Assembly: GCA_018000455.1 (NCBI GenBank)
Contig: JAGNJW010000016.1
Span: forward strand, 1-64,000
Reading direction: 5' to 3'
DNA length: 64,000 bases
Source: Acidobacteriota bacterium
GTDB lineage: Bacteria; Acidobacteriota; Vicinamibacteria; Vicinamibacterales; UBA2999
Position 1 is the first letter of the stretch. Every line of letters starts with the position of its first letter. The position numbers and the translations under genes are program-made. Positions 36,387 to 46,021 of the stretch are shown here, one piece after another. Under the pieces are notes generated by a model. The model did not search any database, was not told where the DNA came from, and was given only the letters and a program-made list of their open reading frames with translations.

Positions 36387-37502
36387 TCAGTGATGGAGCG
36401 CCACGAAGTCGCCGACGGTGACGGCGTCGCTCGTGCGCTCGATGCGGATGGTGGCCGATTCGGCGCGCACGGCCACGATGATGGCATCGGCGATGGCTTG
36501 CACCGGGCCGCGATCGCCCAGGGTGCGCCGGAAAATCGTGATGCGCTGGCCGCGTTCGGCGCCGGCGCTCGTGCCGCGGTCGATCACCATCAGCGCGCGC
36601 GTCGCACCGAGCGTCTGGCCGTGCTCGCCGAGCACGATCCGCGCCGGGTCGTCGAACTGCGGAGCGCCGAGCGCCTTGGCCGTCATCAGTGGCAGGGCAT
36701 CGAAGGGTTCCACGCCGTCGCCTGCGAAGAGCTCGCCGCAGGTGTAGACCACCACCGCCACCGACGAGAGCGGGCTCGTCTCGACCACTTGGATGAGGCC
36801 GGCCGTCTGCTCGCCGAATGACGCCCTGTCGCGTGGCTGGCCTTTGTCGCCGACGCGGAAGTGGCGGCGCACGACGAGATTCTGGCCCGGCATCACGCCG
36901 AGGTCGGCACCGACGTCGAGCACCAGCACATCGCCGTTGCCGTAGAGCGTGCGGCTGGGTTCGTCGCGGTGCGCGAGCAATTTGCCGATCGAGATGGCGC
37001 TGCCGGTGGGACGTCCAGGGCCACAGACCGGGGCCAGCACGTCCTTGGGCACCGGCACCGGCGGTGGCCGTCTGGGCGCCTCGAGCTTCACGAGCGGTGG
37101 TGGCGGCGGGGGCGGCGGCGGGGCCGGCGCGGCGGCGACAACCTCCACCGATTCGAGGAGCCCGGCCAGACCGAGCTGCTGATCGAGCAGGAAGACGTCG
37201 CCCGGTCGGAGCGCGATTGAGGTCCGAGTTTCCCTGGCGAACCCCAAGAGATCGAAAGTGACGCTGTAGACACCGGGCCCGATTGGCGGCGACAGATACT
37301 GGCCGACACCATCGGTCACGGCCGTGGTGGGGGTGCCGCCGCCGGCCGGGATGAGCGCCACGGTCACGCCTGGCAGCGCGGCGCCCGACGCGTCGGTGAC
37401 GCGCCCCGTCACGGTGGCACGGTCGTCCTGCGCCGCCACTGGCGAAGCGAGAAACGCCAGCGAGACGGCTGTCACGGCGACGAAGGTCCTGGTGAGGCTC
37501 AC
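36387..37502 (-). CDS. secreted protein with carboxypeptidase-regulatory-like domain and proline-rich linker
   Basis: About 371 residues from GTG 37502 (GTG 37526 would add 8). The signal peptide is SLTRTFVAVTAVSLAFLASPVAAQ. Residues about 30-110 form a regulatory-like beta-sandwich (VTGRVTDASGAALPGVTVALIP, GQYLSPPIGPGVYSV), as in TonB receptors. A run of nine prolines (PPPPPPPPP) links it to a C-terminal domain of about 220 residues with VLVLDVGADLGVMPGQNLVVRRHF and GQRITIFRR, which I do not recognise with confidence. It is probably a periplasmic or envelope structural protein. No enzymatic motif is visible. Confidence 0.6.
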   Translation of the reverse strand: MSLTRTFVAVTAVSLAFLASPVAAQDDRATVTGRVTDASGAALPGVTVALIPAGGGTPTTAVTDGVGQYLSPPIGPGVYSVTFDLLGFARETRTSIALRPGDVFLLDQQLGLAGLLESVEVVAAAPAPPPPPPPPPLVKLEAPRRPPPVPVPKDVLAPVCGPGRPTGSAISIGKLLAHRDEPSRTLYGNGDVLVLDVGADLGVMPGQNLVVRRHFRVGDKGQPRDRASFGEQTAGLIQVVETSPLSSVAVVVYTCGELFAGDGVEPFDALPLMTAKALGAPQFDDPARIVLGEHGQTLGATRALMVIDRGTSAGAERGQRITIFRRTLGDRGPVQAIADAIIVAVRAESATIRIERTSDAVTVGDFVALHH

Positions 37503-37548
37503 AGTTGTGTTCTCGGCACGTCGCACGGTGGCCTGTAGTCGCGTGCGG

Positions 37549-38337
37549 TCAGGGGTGCCTGGCCGTCATGTTGAGCCGCCAATAGTCGAGCGTGAAGGGC
37601 GGGGCGGTGGCCGCGGCACGGGCCGTGACCGCGTCGATGAACCGACCGTGAAGCCCGTCTGGCAGCGCCGCCAGGTGCGGACGGTAGATCACGGTCGTGA
37701 CGAAGGCCCGATAGTCGGCGGCCGAGGCCAGGGTGGTCGGCGCCGCCTCGAGATGGGCATCGATGTCCACGAAGCCGGCGTCGGCGAGCCGGGCGGTGGT
37801 CGCCTCGGCCGATGCGAACTGCCAGACGCCGGTCCAGTCAGCGAAGTACGGCGCAAACGGCGCCTCGTGCATCACCTGTTCGGCCAGCGCGTGCGCGGCG
37901 GCAAGATTCGGCCCACCGCCGCACTGCGCGTGCAGGCGTCCGCCGGGCGCGAGCGCGCGGTGGATGTTGGCGAAGAGCGCAGGGTGGTCGCCGATCCAGT
38001 GGAAGGTCGCCGTGCTGAAGACGACGTCCGCGTACCCGGCCAACGGCACCTGCGGCAGCGCCGCTTGCACGAACGACACGCGCGGCCCAAAGGCGGGACG
38101 CAGGTTCGTGCGCGCCACGATCAGCATGTTCCAGGAACGATCCAGGGCCACGACGTGTCCGCGCGGTACACGCTCGGCGAGCGCGGACGTGAGGCGCCCG
38201 CTGCCGCAGCCGAGGTCGATGACGCGCTCGTCGCCCTCGAGGGTGAGGCGGCCGAGCACCTTGTGCCCCCAACTCGTCTGCGGCGCCGACACCTGGTGGT
38301 AAGAGGTCGCGTTCCACTCGCGCGGCGCCTCGCTCAT
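37549..38337 (-). CDS. class I SAM-dependent methyltransferase
   Basis: A 262-residue cytoplasmic enzyme. The SAM-binding motif I is VIDLGCGSGRLTSAL, followed by VVALDRSWNML and FVQAALPQVPL (motif for the adenine ring), then FSTATFHWIGD and a GGRLHAQCGGG strand. The layout resembles trans-aconitate methyltransferase-like proteins, but the substrate cannot be assigned. It starts within the stop codon of the GNAT gene upstream (ATGA), so the two are co-transcribed. Confidence 0.82.
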   Translation of the reverse strand: MSEAPREWNATSYHQVSAPQTSWGHKVLGRLTLEGDERVIDLGCGSGRLTSALAERVPRGHVVALDRSWNMLIVARTNLRPAFGPRVSFVQAALPQVPLAGYADVVFSTATFHWIGDHPALFANIHRALAPGGRLHAQCGGGPNLAAAHALAEQVMHEAPFAPYFADWTGVWQFASAEATTARLADAGFVDIDAHLEAAPTTLASAADYRAFVTTVIYRPHLAALPDGLHGRFIDAVTARAAATAPPFTLDYWRLNMTARHP

Positions 38338-38870
38338 CGCGCCACCCACGCATAGCAGCACTGGTCGTAGATCACGCCGTCCTTGAGAAAACTCTGCCGC
38401 CGCAGGCCCTCGTTCTGATAGCCCGCCTTCTCGAGCACGCGCCGCGATCGCTGGTTGGAGTCGATGACGAAGGCTTCGAGGCGCACGAGGCCGAATGTCC
38501 TGGCGGCGTAGCGCGTCACGAGCGCCAAGGCGTCCACGGCGATGCCGCGGCCCCAGTAGGCCTCGCCCAGCCAGTAGCCGACCTCGGCCGTCCGCCGTTC
38601 GTTGCCCTGGCCGGGAATGACGCCGGTGCCGCCGATGGCCGCACCGTCGACCTCGATCGCCAGCGCCGTCGGCGGCACGCTGGCTGCCGCCAGTGCGATG
38701 AAGGCCCGGCCGACCGCCTCGTCGTAGGGATAGGGAAATCTGTCGCGCAGCTGCGACGAGACCGCTTTGCTGTTGGCGTGTCTGACGAGCGACGCCAGGT
38801 CGTCCGGCGACCACGGCCGCAGCCGGCAGTGCGCGCCCTGCAGCGGGAATGCCGGAGGCTCGGGGAGCAT
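38334..38870 (-). CDS. GNAT-family N-acetyltransferase (RimJ/RimL-like)
   Basis: A 178-residue enzyme with LRPWSPDDLASLVRHANS at the start. It also has IGGTGVIPG, EVGYWLGEAYWGRGIAVDAL (acetyl-CoA pyrophosphate loop) and SNQRSRRVLEKAGY, the typical blocks of the RimJ/RimL subgroup that acetylates protein N-termini or small amines. The end YDQCCYAWV is also characteristic. It precedes the methyltransferase gene by a 4-nt overlap. Confidence 0.85.
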   Translation of the reverse strand: MLPEPPAFPLQGAHCRLRPWSPDDLASLVRHANSKAVSSQLRDRFPYPYDEAVGRAFIALAAASVPPTALAIEVDGAAIGGTGVIPGQGNERRTAEVGYWLGEAYWGRGIAVDALALVTRYAARTFGLVRLEAFVIDSNQRSRRVLEKAGYQNEGLRRQSFLKDGVIYDQCCYAWVAR

Positions 38871-38981
38871 CGCTCATGGTAACGGAGGCGGCGCGTGGGG
38901 TTTCTGCGCCGACGCCTTCGGGACACCGGCAGAGCCCGACGGCCACTACCGGCGGCCGGGCATCTAGGTCACAATGCCGTC

Positions 38982-40196
38982 GTGCGAATCCGTCTTCTCG
39001 CAGCGGTCGGGCTGGTGGTCGCTGCGCTCGCGGGCCTGCCTGCCCAGGCGCCGGTCCGGGCCATTTCGACGCCGGCCGGCGACGACGCCGGCATGTATTC
39101 GCTCACGACCGCCGCCGATGGCCGCACCTATCTCGTCTGGATCGAGCCGGTGCCGGCGGGCGGCCATGCGCTGAAGTTCTCGCAGCTCGAAGGCGAGGCT
39201 TGGCAGCCCGCCGTGCAGATCGCTCAGGGCACGAACTGGTTCGTGAACTGGGCCGACCATCCCTCGCTCACGGCCGCGCCCGATGGCCGGCTGTGGGTCC
39301 ATTGGCTCGTCAACACGGGCAAGAAGTCGGGCTCCTATGGCTACGGCATCCGCGTGGCCACGTCGGTCGATCGCGGCGCCACCTGGGCCACGGCGTTCGA
39401 GGACGGCTTTGACAACGTCTCCGACTACGCCGGCTTCTTGTCATTCCTGCCGACCTCGCGTGGCGTCGATGCCGTGTATCTCACACCGCTCCACCCCGAC
39501 GACGGCACGAGCGACGAACACGCGCACATCAAGACCGTGGGCATCGCGCGCTTCGGCCTCGATGGCAAAGAACTGTCGCGGCAGATCGTCGACAGCGATG
39601 CCTGCTCCTGCTGCAGCACCGATATGGCCGAGACGTCGGAGGGACCCGTGGCCGTCTATCGCGATCACGAAGACGGCGAGATTCGCGATATCGCAATCGT
39701 GCGGCGTGTCGGCGGTACCTGGACGGCGCCCGCCGTCGTCTATCGCGATGGCTGGAAGATCGGCGGCTGCCCGACCAACGGTCCGGCCGTGGCGGCGCGC
39801 AAACGCGAGGTGGCGGTTGCGTGGTTCACGGCGGCCGCCAATCGTCCACAGGTGAAGATCGTGTTCTCCAGCGATGCCGGGGCGACCTTCTCGGCGCCAG
39901 TCGTGGTCGATGACGGCTCGCCTGTCGGCTGGCCAGACGTCGTGCTGCTCGAGGACGGGCGCGCGCTGGTCAGTTGGCTCGAGCGCACCGCAGATGGCGT
40001 GGGCGACATCCGGTTGCGCGCCGCGACACGGGCCGGACGGCAGCCGGCGACTACCGTTGCCACGGCGTCGAGCGGCCGCTCGACGGGCATGCCGATGATG
40101 GCGCGCGTCGGGTCGGAGGTGGTCGTCGCATGGCGCCAGGGCACCGTGAAGACGGCCCGCGTGAGCGTGCCCCCGCCGAAGGCGACCGAGCGCTAG
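38982..40196 (+). CDS. secreted sialidase-like (BNR repeat) beta-propeller protein
   Basis: A 404-residue protein starting at GTG 38982 with signal peptide VRIRLLAAVGLVVAALAGLPAQA. The mature part is rich in short beta blades with Asp-box-like motifs (SVDRGATWATAF, SSDAGATFSAP). Cysteine-containing patches CSCC and GGCPTNGP are conserved-looking and may bind metal or form disulfides. The fold matches sialidase-superfamily propellers. A true sialidase would need an Arg triad, which I cannot confirm. CACAAT at 38970-38975 ends 6 nt before the GTG. Confidence 0.65.
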   Translation: MRIRLLAAVGLVVAALAGLPAQAPVRAISTPAGDDAGMYSLTTAADGRTYLVWIEPVPAGGHALKFSQLEGEAWQPAVQIAQGTNWFVNWADHPSLTAAPDGRLWVHWLVNTGKKSGSYGYGIRVATSVDRGATWATAFEDGFDNVSDYAGFLSFLPTSRGVDAVYLTPLHPDDGTSDEHAHIKTVGIARFGLDGKELSRQIVDSDACSCCSTDMAETSEGPVAVYRDHEDGEIRDIAIVRRVGGTWTAPAVVYRDGWKIGGCPTNGPAVAARKREVAVAWFTAAANRPQVKIVFSSDAGATFSAPVVVDDGSPVGWPDVVLLEDGRALVSWLERTADGVGDIRLRAATRAGRQPATTVATASSGRSTGMPMMARVGSEVVVAWRQGTVKTARVSVPPPKATER

Positions 40197-40293
40197 CACC
40201 GAGGCGGCTCGCCCCGTCTGCGTGCGGCGGTGGAACTTGCCGGGTCGACGTCTGAGGCCAGGCCCCAGGACTCGGTTCCAGGCGTGCCGCGAC

Positions 40294-40316
40294 AGGGCGC
40301 TTTGCCAGCGCGCCCT
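40294..40316. terminator. hairpin between convergent genes
   Basis: AGGGCGC (40294-40300) pairs with GCGCCCT (40310-40316) around a 9-nt loop. It touches the stop of the minus-strand transporter gene and follows the plus-strand propeller gene by about 100 nt. No U-tract is present, so factor-independent termination is uncertain. Confidence 0.3.
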
Positions 40317-41197
40317 CAGCGTGCCGACACCGACAAGTAGACGCCGGCCAGGCTCACGGCGGCGGCCACGAGGGTCATGAACGCCAGGGGCTCGCCGCCG
40401 AGCCACGCACCGAGCCCGAGGGCGACCACCGGGTTCACGTAGGCATAGGTGGCGACGCGCGATGCCGGCATCGTGCGCAGCAGGAACAGGTAGGCGCTGA
40501 ATCCGGCGAGCGAGCCCACCACGATGAGATAGGCGAGCGCGCCGGCCGCCTGGCCACTGACGTCGGCCATGCGCAGCGTCTGCCATTCACCGGCCAGGGC
40601 CGAGACAGCGGCCAGCGCCAGGCCGCCGAGCAGCATCGGCAGGCCGGTGGCCAGCGCGACCGAGTCCGACAGATGCGAGCGCCGCGCCTTGAGCGTGCCG
40701 GCCGCCCACGACAGGGCCGCCCCGGCCGTCACGATTGAGGCGAGCGGGTCGATGAGCGGCGTGTCGCCGGCGGGCCAGAAGAGCAGCAGCGACCCCAGGA
40801 AGCCGAGCCCGATGCCCACGCTCGTCCGCATCGACGGCCGGTCGACCGCCCCGGCCAGCCACTCGAGCACCACGATCCACAGCGGGATCGTGGCCGCCAG
40901 CAGCGCCGTGATTCCAGAGGGATTCCGCGTCGAGGCCCAGGCAATCGCCCCGTGGTTGGCCACGAACATGAGCGTGCCGATGGCCGCCGCCTGGTGGATG
41001 GCCCGTCTGCCTGGCAGCGCCGCACCGGTGGCAAGCCCGAGAGCGACCAGCACCGCCCCTGCCACCAGATTGCGCGACGCCCCGACCAGGAACGGCGGAA
41101 TCGACCCCACCGCCACCCTGACCGCCAGGAAGGTCGAGCCCCAGCCGATGTAGATGACGCCGAAGGCGGCGAGCGTCCACAGGGCAGGCCGGCGCAT
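40316..41197 (-). CDS. EamA-family (DMT) inner-membrane transporter
   Basis: A 293-residue protein made of ten hydrophobic helices in two EamA repeats. Repeat 1 starts FGVIYIGWGSTFLAVRVAV and repeat 2 contains GALAYLIVVGSLAGFSAYLFLL; RVATYAYVNPVVALGLGAWLGGE is the characteristic end of the family. It resembles YedA-like metabolite exporters; the substrate is unknown. GTG 41215 would add six residues. Confidence 0.85.
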   Translation of the reverse strand: MRRPALWTLAAFGVIYIGWGSTFLAVRVAVGSIPPFLVGASRNLVAGAVLVALGLATGAALPGRRAIHQAAAIGTLMFVANHGAIAWASTRNPSGITALLAATIPLWIVVLEWLAGAVDRPSMRTSVGIGLGFLGSLLLFWPAGDTPLIDPLASIVTAGAALSWAAGTLKARRSHLSDSVALATGLPMLLGGLALAAVSALAGEWQTLRMADVSGQAAGALAYLIVVGSLAGFSAYLFLLRTMPASRVATYAYVNPVVALGLGAWLGGEPLAFMTLVAAAVSLAGVYLSVSAR

Positions 41198-41297
41198 GTC
41201 GGGCGATCGTGCCACATCGACGAACCGGACGCGTCACGGTCGGGCCGGAAGGAAGAAGAAGAAAAAAGGAAATCTGGTTCCGTCCAAGCCGGTGGGA

Positions 41298-41365
41298 GAC
41301 AACGGCGTGTTGCTGGTCTCGCGAACCTGGAGGGGGCATCGCGGGCGCCGGTGAACGCCGTTGTC
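41298..41365. repeat. 11-bp perfect inverted repeat with 46-bp spacer
   Basis: GACAACGGCGT (41298-41308) and ACGCCGTTGTC (41355-41365) lie in the 218-bp gap between the transporter start and the thioredoxin stop. Just upstream is a purine run (AAGGAAGAAGAAGAAAAAAG). No gene is supported here. Confidence 0.55.
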
Positions 41366-41415
41366 AACCGTGCCCGTGGCGACCGGGACAACCGGCGGCT
41401 GCGCCCGCTTGCCGC

Positions 41416-41853
41416 TCAGCGACCGGTCCCTGCCGCCGCTCGCAGCCAGCGCGCCATCTCGTCAGCCGGCACGACCCCGGCCTGCTGATGCACTACCTGG
41501 CCACGCGCCAGCACGACGAAGTGGGGGATGCCACGCACGCCGTAGCGAGCGCCGAGCGCGGGCCGGTCGTCGGTGTTCACCTTGAGCACGAGCGCGCGGC
41601 CGGCCAGTTCCTCGGCCACCGAGGCCACGGCTGGCGCGGCCATCCTGCATGGGCCGCACCACGGCGCCCAGAAGTCCACCAGGACGGGCACTGGTGCCGC
41701 CGCCACGATCTCATCGAAGGTGGTCTCATCCACGTCGAGGGGCGCGGCCAGGGGCGGCAGCGGGCGCTGGCAGACGCCGCAGCGGCCCGTGTCGGCAAGG
41801 TGGTGGGCGGGGACGCGGTTGGCGCGGCCGCAGGCGGGGCAGGCGCGTGTCAT
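41416..41853 (-). CDS. trxC: thioredoxin 2 (TrxC) with N-terminal zinc ribbon
   Basis: A 145-residue cytoplasmic protein. The N-terminal zinc ribbon is CPACG with CGVC about 16 residues later. It is followed by a thioredoxin domain with active site WAPWCGPCRM, the cis-proline region VRGIPHFVVL and a final amphipathic helix. This layout is diagnostic of TrxC. It reduces protein disulfides, especially under oxidative stress. ATG 41853 is the natural start for the zinc ribbon. Confidence 0.9.
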   Translation of the reverse strand: MTRACPACGRANRVPAHHLADTGRCGVCQRPLPPLAAPLDVDETTFDEIVAAAPVPVLVDFWAPWCGPCRMAAPAVASVAEELAGRALVLKVNTDDRPALGARYGVRGIPHFVVLARGQVVHQQAGVVPADEMARWLRAAAGTGR

Positions 41854-41993
41854 GCTGGAAGACTCCCGACAGTCGTCTACGCAGCAGCCGTGCCAATGCC
41901 GGTTCGCGAGCAGGCCGGACGTCTCGCCGCCCCCGCCGCACGCGGATGCGCGATTTTCCGCGACGTCCTCCCGGCTGAGCGGCCCCTTCCCGC

Positions 41994-41999
41994 TAGAAT
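41994..41999 (+). promoter_or_regulatory. candidate -10 box (TAGAAT), near-leaderless
   Basis: TAGAAT ends 7 nt before ATG 42007 of the amidase gene. Transcription starting at the usual distance would begin at or within a base or two of the start codon. Confidence 0.35.
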
Positions 42000-42006
42000 C
42001 GCTGGC

Positions 42007-43923
42007 ATGTCTCGATCGTTCCCCGCGCTGGCCCTGGTGATTTTCGGCCTCGTCGCCTCCACCGGCCCCTCGCTCGGTGCGCGTCAGCGCGTCCGTGCAA
42101 CGACACCGGCGGCATCCGTCTCCCTGTTCGAGGTGCACGAACGAAGCATCCTCGAGTTGCAGACCGCGCAGACCGAGGGGCGGGTCACGTCACGCGGGCT
42201 CGTGCAGTCGTATCTGGCGCGCATCGCCGCCTACGATCAGGCAGGACCCGCGCTCAACACCATCGTGCTGCTGAATCCGCGGGCGCTCGACGAGGCCGAC
42301 GCGCTCGATCGCGAGCGCGCGGCGAGCGGCCCGCGCGGGCCGCTTCACGGCATTCCGATTCTCGTGAAGGACAACTACGACACCGTCGGCATGCCCACCT
42401 CGGGCGGAGCGCTCGGACTGGCGCTGCTCCCGCCGTCGGCCGATGCCTTCCAGGTGCAGAAACTGCGCGCCGCCGGCGCGGTCGTTCTCGGCAAGACCAC
42501 GATGCACGAACTGGCCGCCGGCATCACGACGATCTCGTCGCTCACCGGCCAGACGCGCAATCCCTACGACCTGATGCGCGTGCCGGGCGGGTCGAGCGGC
42601 GGCACCGGCGCCGGGGTGGCCGCCAGCTTCGCCGCGGCCGGCATGGGCAGCGACACGTGCGGCTCGATCCGCATCCCGGCGGCCAACCAGAATCTGGTCG
42701 GCCTGCGCGTCACGCGCGGCCTGTCGAGCCGCACCGGCGTGATGCCCCTCTCGGATACGCAGGACGTGGCCGGTCCCCTGGCGCGGTCGGTCACCGACCT
42801 GGCGATCGTGCTCGACGCCACGGTGGGCCCCGACCCCGCGGATCCGGTGACGGCCGACGCCCAGGCGCACGTGCCGGCGTCGTATCGCGACGGCTTTGCC
42901 GGCGCCAGCCTCAAGGGCCTGCGCATCGGCGTGCTCACGGCGCTCTTCGGCGCCGCCCCCGAAGACGACGAAGTGGGCATCGTCGTGCGTGCGGCGCTCG
43001 ACGCCATGAAGGCGCAGGGCGCCGAGGTCGTGGATGCCACCGTGCCCGGTCTCGACGAGCTGCTGGCCGAGAGCAGCGTCATCGGCGACGAGTTCAAGTT
43101 CGATCTCGCCGCCTATCTTGCCAAGCACCCCGGCGCGCCCGTCTCGTCGCTTGGCGAGATCCTCGACCGCGGCTTGAACCACGCCGCGCTCGAGCAGACG
43201 TTTCGCCTGCGCAACCAGCCGGCGACCCGCGAGAGCGAGCACTACCGGCTGGCGCTCGTGAAGCGCCGCGCCCTGCGCGAAGCCGTCGTCAGCACGCTCG
43301 AGGGCCACAAGCTCGACGTGCTCGTCTATCCGACGCTACGCCGAAAGCCCGCCCTCATCGGCGAGGCGCAGATCGGCACCACCTGTCAGCTCAGCGCCAC
43401 CACAGGACTGCCGGCGCTGTCGATGCCGGCCGGTTTCACCGTGGACGGGCTGCCGGTGGGCATCGAGCTGCTCGGCCCGGCTTTCTCCGAAGCCGCGCTC
43501 CTGGCACGCGCCTACGCATGGGAGCAGGCGGCCGCGCCGCGCCGGGCGCCGTTCAGCACGCCGCCGCTCGTGAACGGCCAGGCGCCACCGCCCTGGACGT
43601 CGGTCGTGGCCTTCGGCCAGACCTCGACCGCGTCCACCGCCTCGGCGCGCCTGACCTATCACCCGACGACCGGGCAACTGGAGTTCGACACCACGGTGGC
43701 GGCCACCGAACAACCCCTCGCCTTGACGCTGCACCGCATGGACGGCGACCGCGTCGGACCGATCGTGGCTCATCTTGCGATGCGAGGGCAGCGGGCCGCG
43801 CGCGGCACCGTCACCCTGAGAGGCCGTGATCGCGAAGACCTCGTGGCGGGCCGGCTCGGGGCGCGGCTGTTCACCGAGCGGCAACCACTCGGCTCGCCAG
43901 TTGTGCGCGTGACGGCAAAGTAG
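42007..43923 (+). CDS. secreted amidase with C-terminal CHRD-like domain
   Basis: A 638-residue protein with signal peptide MSRSFPALALVIFGLVASTGPSLGA. Residues about 35-520 are an amidase-signature enzyme: GIPILVKDNYDT with the catalytic Lys, and PGGSSGGTGAGVAASF with the Ser-Ser of the Ser-cisSer-Lys triad. GSDTCGSIRIPA carries the nucleophile-region Ser. The remaining about 110 residues (ARLTYHPTTGQLEFDTTVA ... GTVTLRGRD) look like a CHRD-type beta domain, an uncommon partner. It likely hydrolyses an amide in the periplasm or outside the cell; the substrate is unknown. Confidence 0.83.
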   Translation: MSRSFPALALVIFGLVASTGPSLGARQRVRATTPAASVSLFEVHERSILELQTAQTEGRVTSRGLVQSYLARIAAYDQAGPALNTIVLLNPRALDEADALDRERAASGPRGPLHGIPILVKDNYDTVGMPTSGGALGLALLPPSADAFQVQKLRAAGAVVLGKTTMHELAAGITTISSLTGQTRNPYDLMRVPGGSSGGTGAGVAASFAAAGMGSDTCGSIRIPAANQNLVGLRVTRGLSSRTGVMPLSDTQDVAGPLARSVTDLAIVLDATVGPDPADPVTADAQAHVPASYRDGFAGASLKGLRIGVLTALFGAAPEDDEVGIVVRAALDAMKAQGAEVVDATVPGLDELLAESSVIGDEFKFDLAAYLAKHPGAPVSSLGEILDRGLNHAALEQTFRLRNQPATRESEHYRLALVKRRALREAVVSTLEGHKLDVLVYPTLRRKPALIGEAQIGTTCQLSATTGLPALSMPAGFTVDGLPVGIELLGPAFSEAALLARAYAWEQAAAPRRAPFSTPPLVNGQAPPPWTSVVAFGQTSTASTASARLTYHPTTGQLEFDTTVAATEQPLALTLHRMDGDRVGPIVAHLAMRGQRAARGTVTLRGRDREDLVAGRLGARLFTERQPLGSPVVRVTAK

Positions 43924-44040
43924 ATCGCGGGTGCGAGCGCGTCTCGTGTAGAAGAGGCGCGTTCCAGCATGCCTCCGGTCGCTCCGAAACACCCTGACGG
44001 GCTAGAATGCGGCAGGCTTCATTTCAAGGAACCGCTGGGT

Positions 44041-45321
<1,281 letters not shown>

Positions 45322-45405
45322 CGGCGGTGGGAACCTTGACCGTTGACGCGCGTCTTTGCCCGGCGTCGTGGTTGGAACTCGGCCGCTGCCTGCGTGCCTG
45401 ATGTC

Positions 45406-45570
45406 CTAGTGTCCTGGAACCGAAGTTCGCTGACATATTCCTGGCGGGGCATCCCGCCTCGCGGCGTTGCTCCTCCCTTGGATATACGCCATATCCTCGG
45501 TCGTCGCGCCTTGCGATCCGGGCGCCGCACCAGGAATATTCGTCACCGAACTTCGGTTCCAGGACACTAG
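45406..45570. mobile_element. 165-bp MITE-like hairpin element with 24-bp perfect terminal inverted repeats
   Basis: The first 24 bases (45406-45429, beginning CTAGTGTCCTGGAACC) are the exact reverse complement of the last 24 (45547-45570, ending GGTTCCAGGACACTAG). Similarity extends inward with small differences (ATATTCCTGG and CCAGGAATATT). The centre has its own palindrome, GGATAT-ACGCC-ATATCC. The whole element could fold into one long hairpin. It encodes nothing. It lies between tviB-like gene and a broken sigma-factor gene, as expected for a non-autonomous transposon; no clear target duplication was identified. Confidence 0.7.
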
Positions 45571-45591
45571 CGTCCCGAGCCGCCTCCACCC

Positions 45592-45935
45592 ATGGCAGCC
45601 GCCGATTCGCCGCCTCCGCGCCGGTCAGTGATCAAGCGCCTGTTCGACGACGCGCTCGACACCGTCCTGACGCAGCTGGCCGCGATCGACCAGCGGCCGG
45701 CGCGCATCGTCGAGTTGCTTCTTCGCTGGCCTCAGCGTGGACGAGACCGCGGGTGTTGTCGGGCTCTCGTCGCGCACCGTGAAGCGCGAGTGGCGGCTCT
45801 CACGAGCGAGCCTGGGTGCGGCGCGAAATGTCGCGCCTCGACGACCAGCCGGCCGCGAAACGAGAGCGATCGACGACGTCCCGGGGATCGGCGGTCGTGA
45901 CCCCTGATTCGGCTCGTTCGCGCTTGGATAGATGA
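45592..45935 (+). pseudogene. frameshifted, 5'-truncated ECF sigma factor (TIGR02999-like)
   Basis: Three reading frames must be joined to recover the protein: [22 protein letters not shown], then [20 protein letters not shown] and [10 protein letters not shown], then [12 protein letters not shown]. Together they form the region 4 helix-turn-helix of a TIGR02999-type ECF sigma factor. The first shift is near 45720 (about two bases missing where ELRFF is expected), the second near 45812. Region 2 is absent. The gene is therefore dead. The adjacent hairpin element lies where the 5' half would be. Confidence 0.65.
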
Positions 45936-46021
45936 CGCCGTAGTAGTACCATCGCTGCCGATTTCGCGAACAAAGTCTGTCTTCGCCCAGACTCCAGCCA
46001 CGTACTTGAGGTTCCAGTTCC

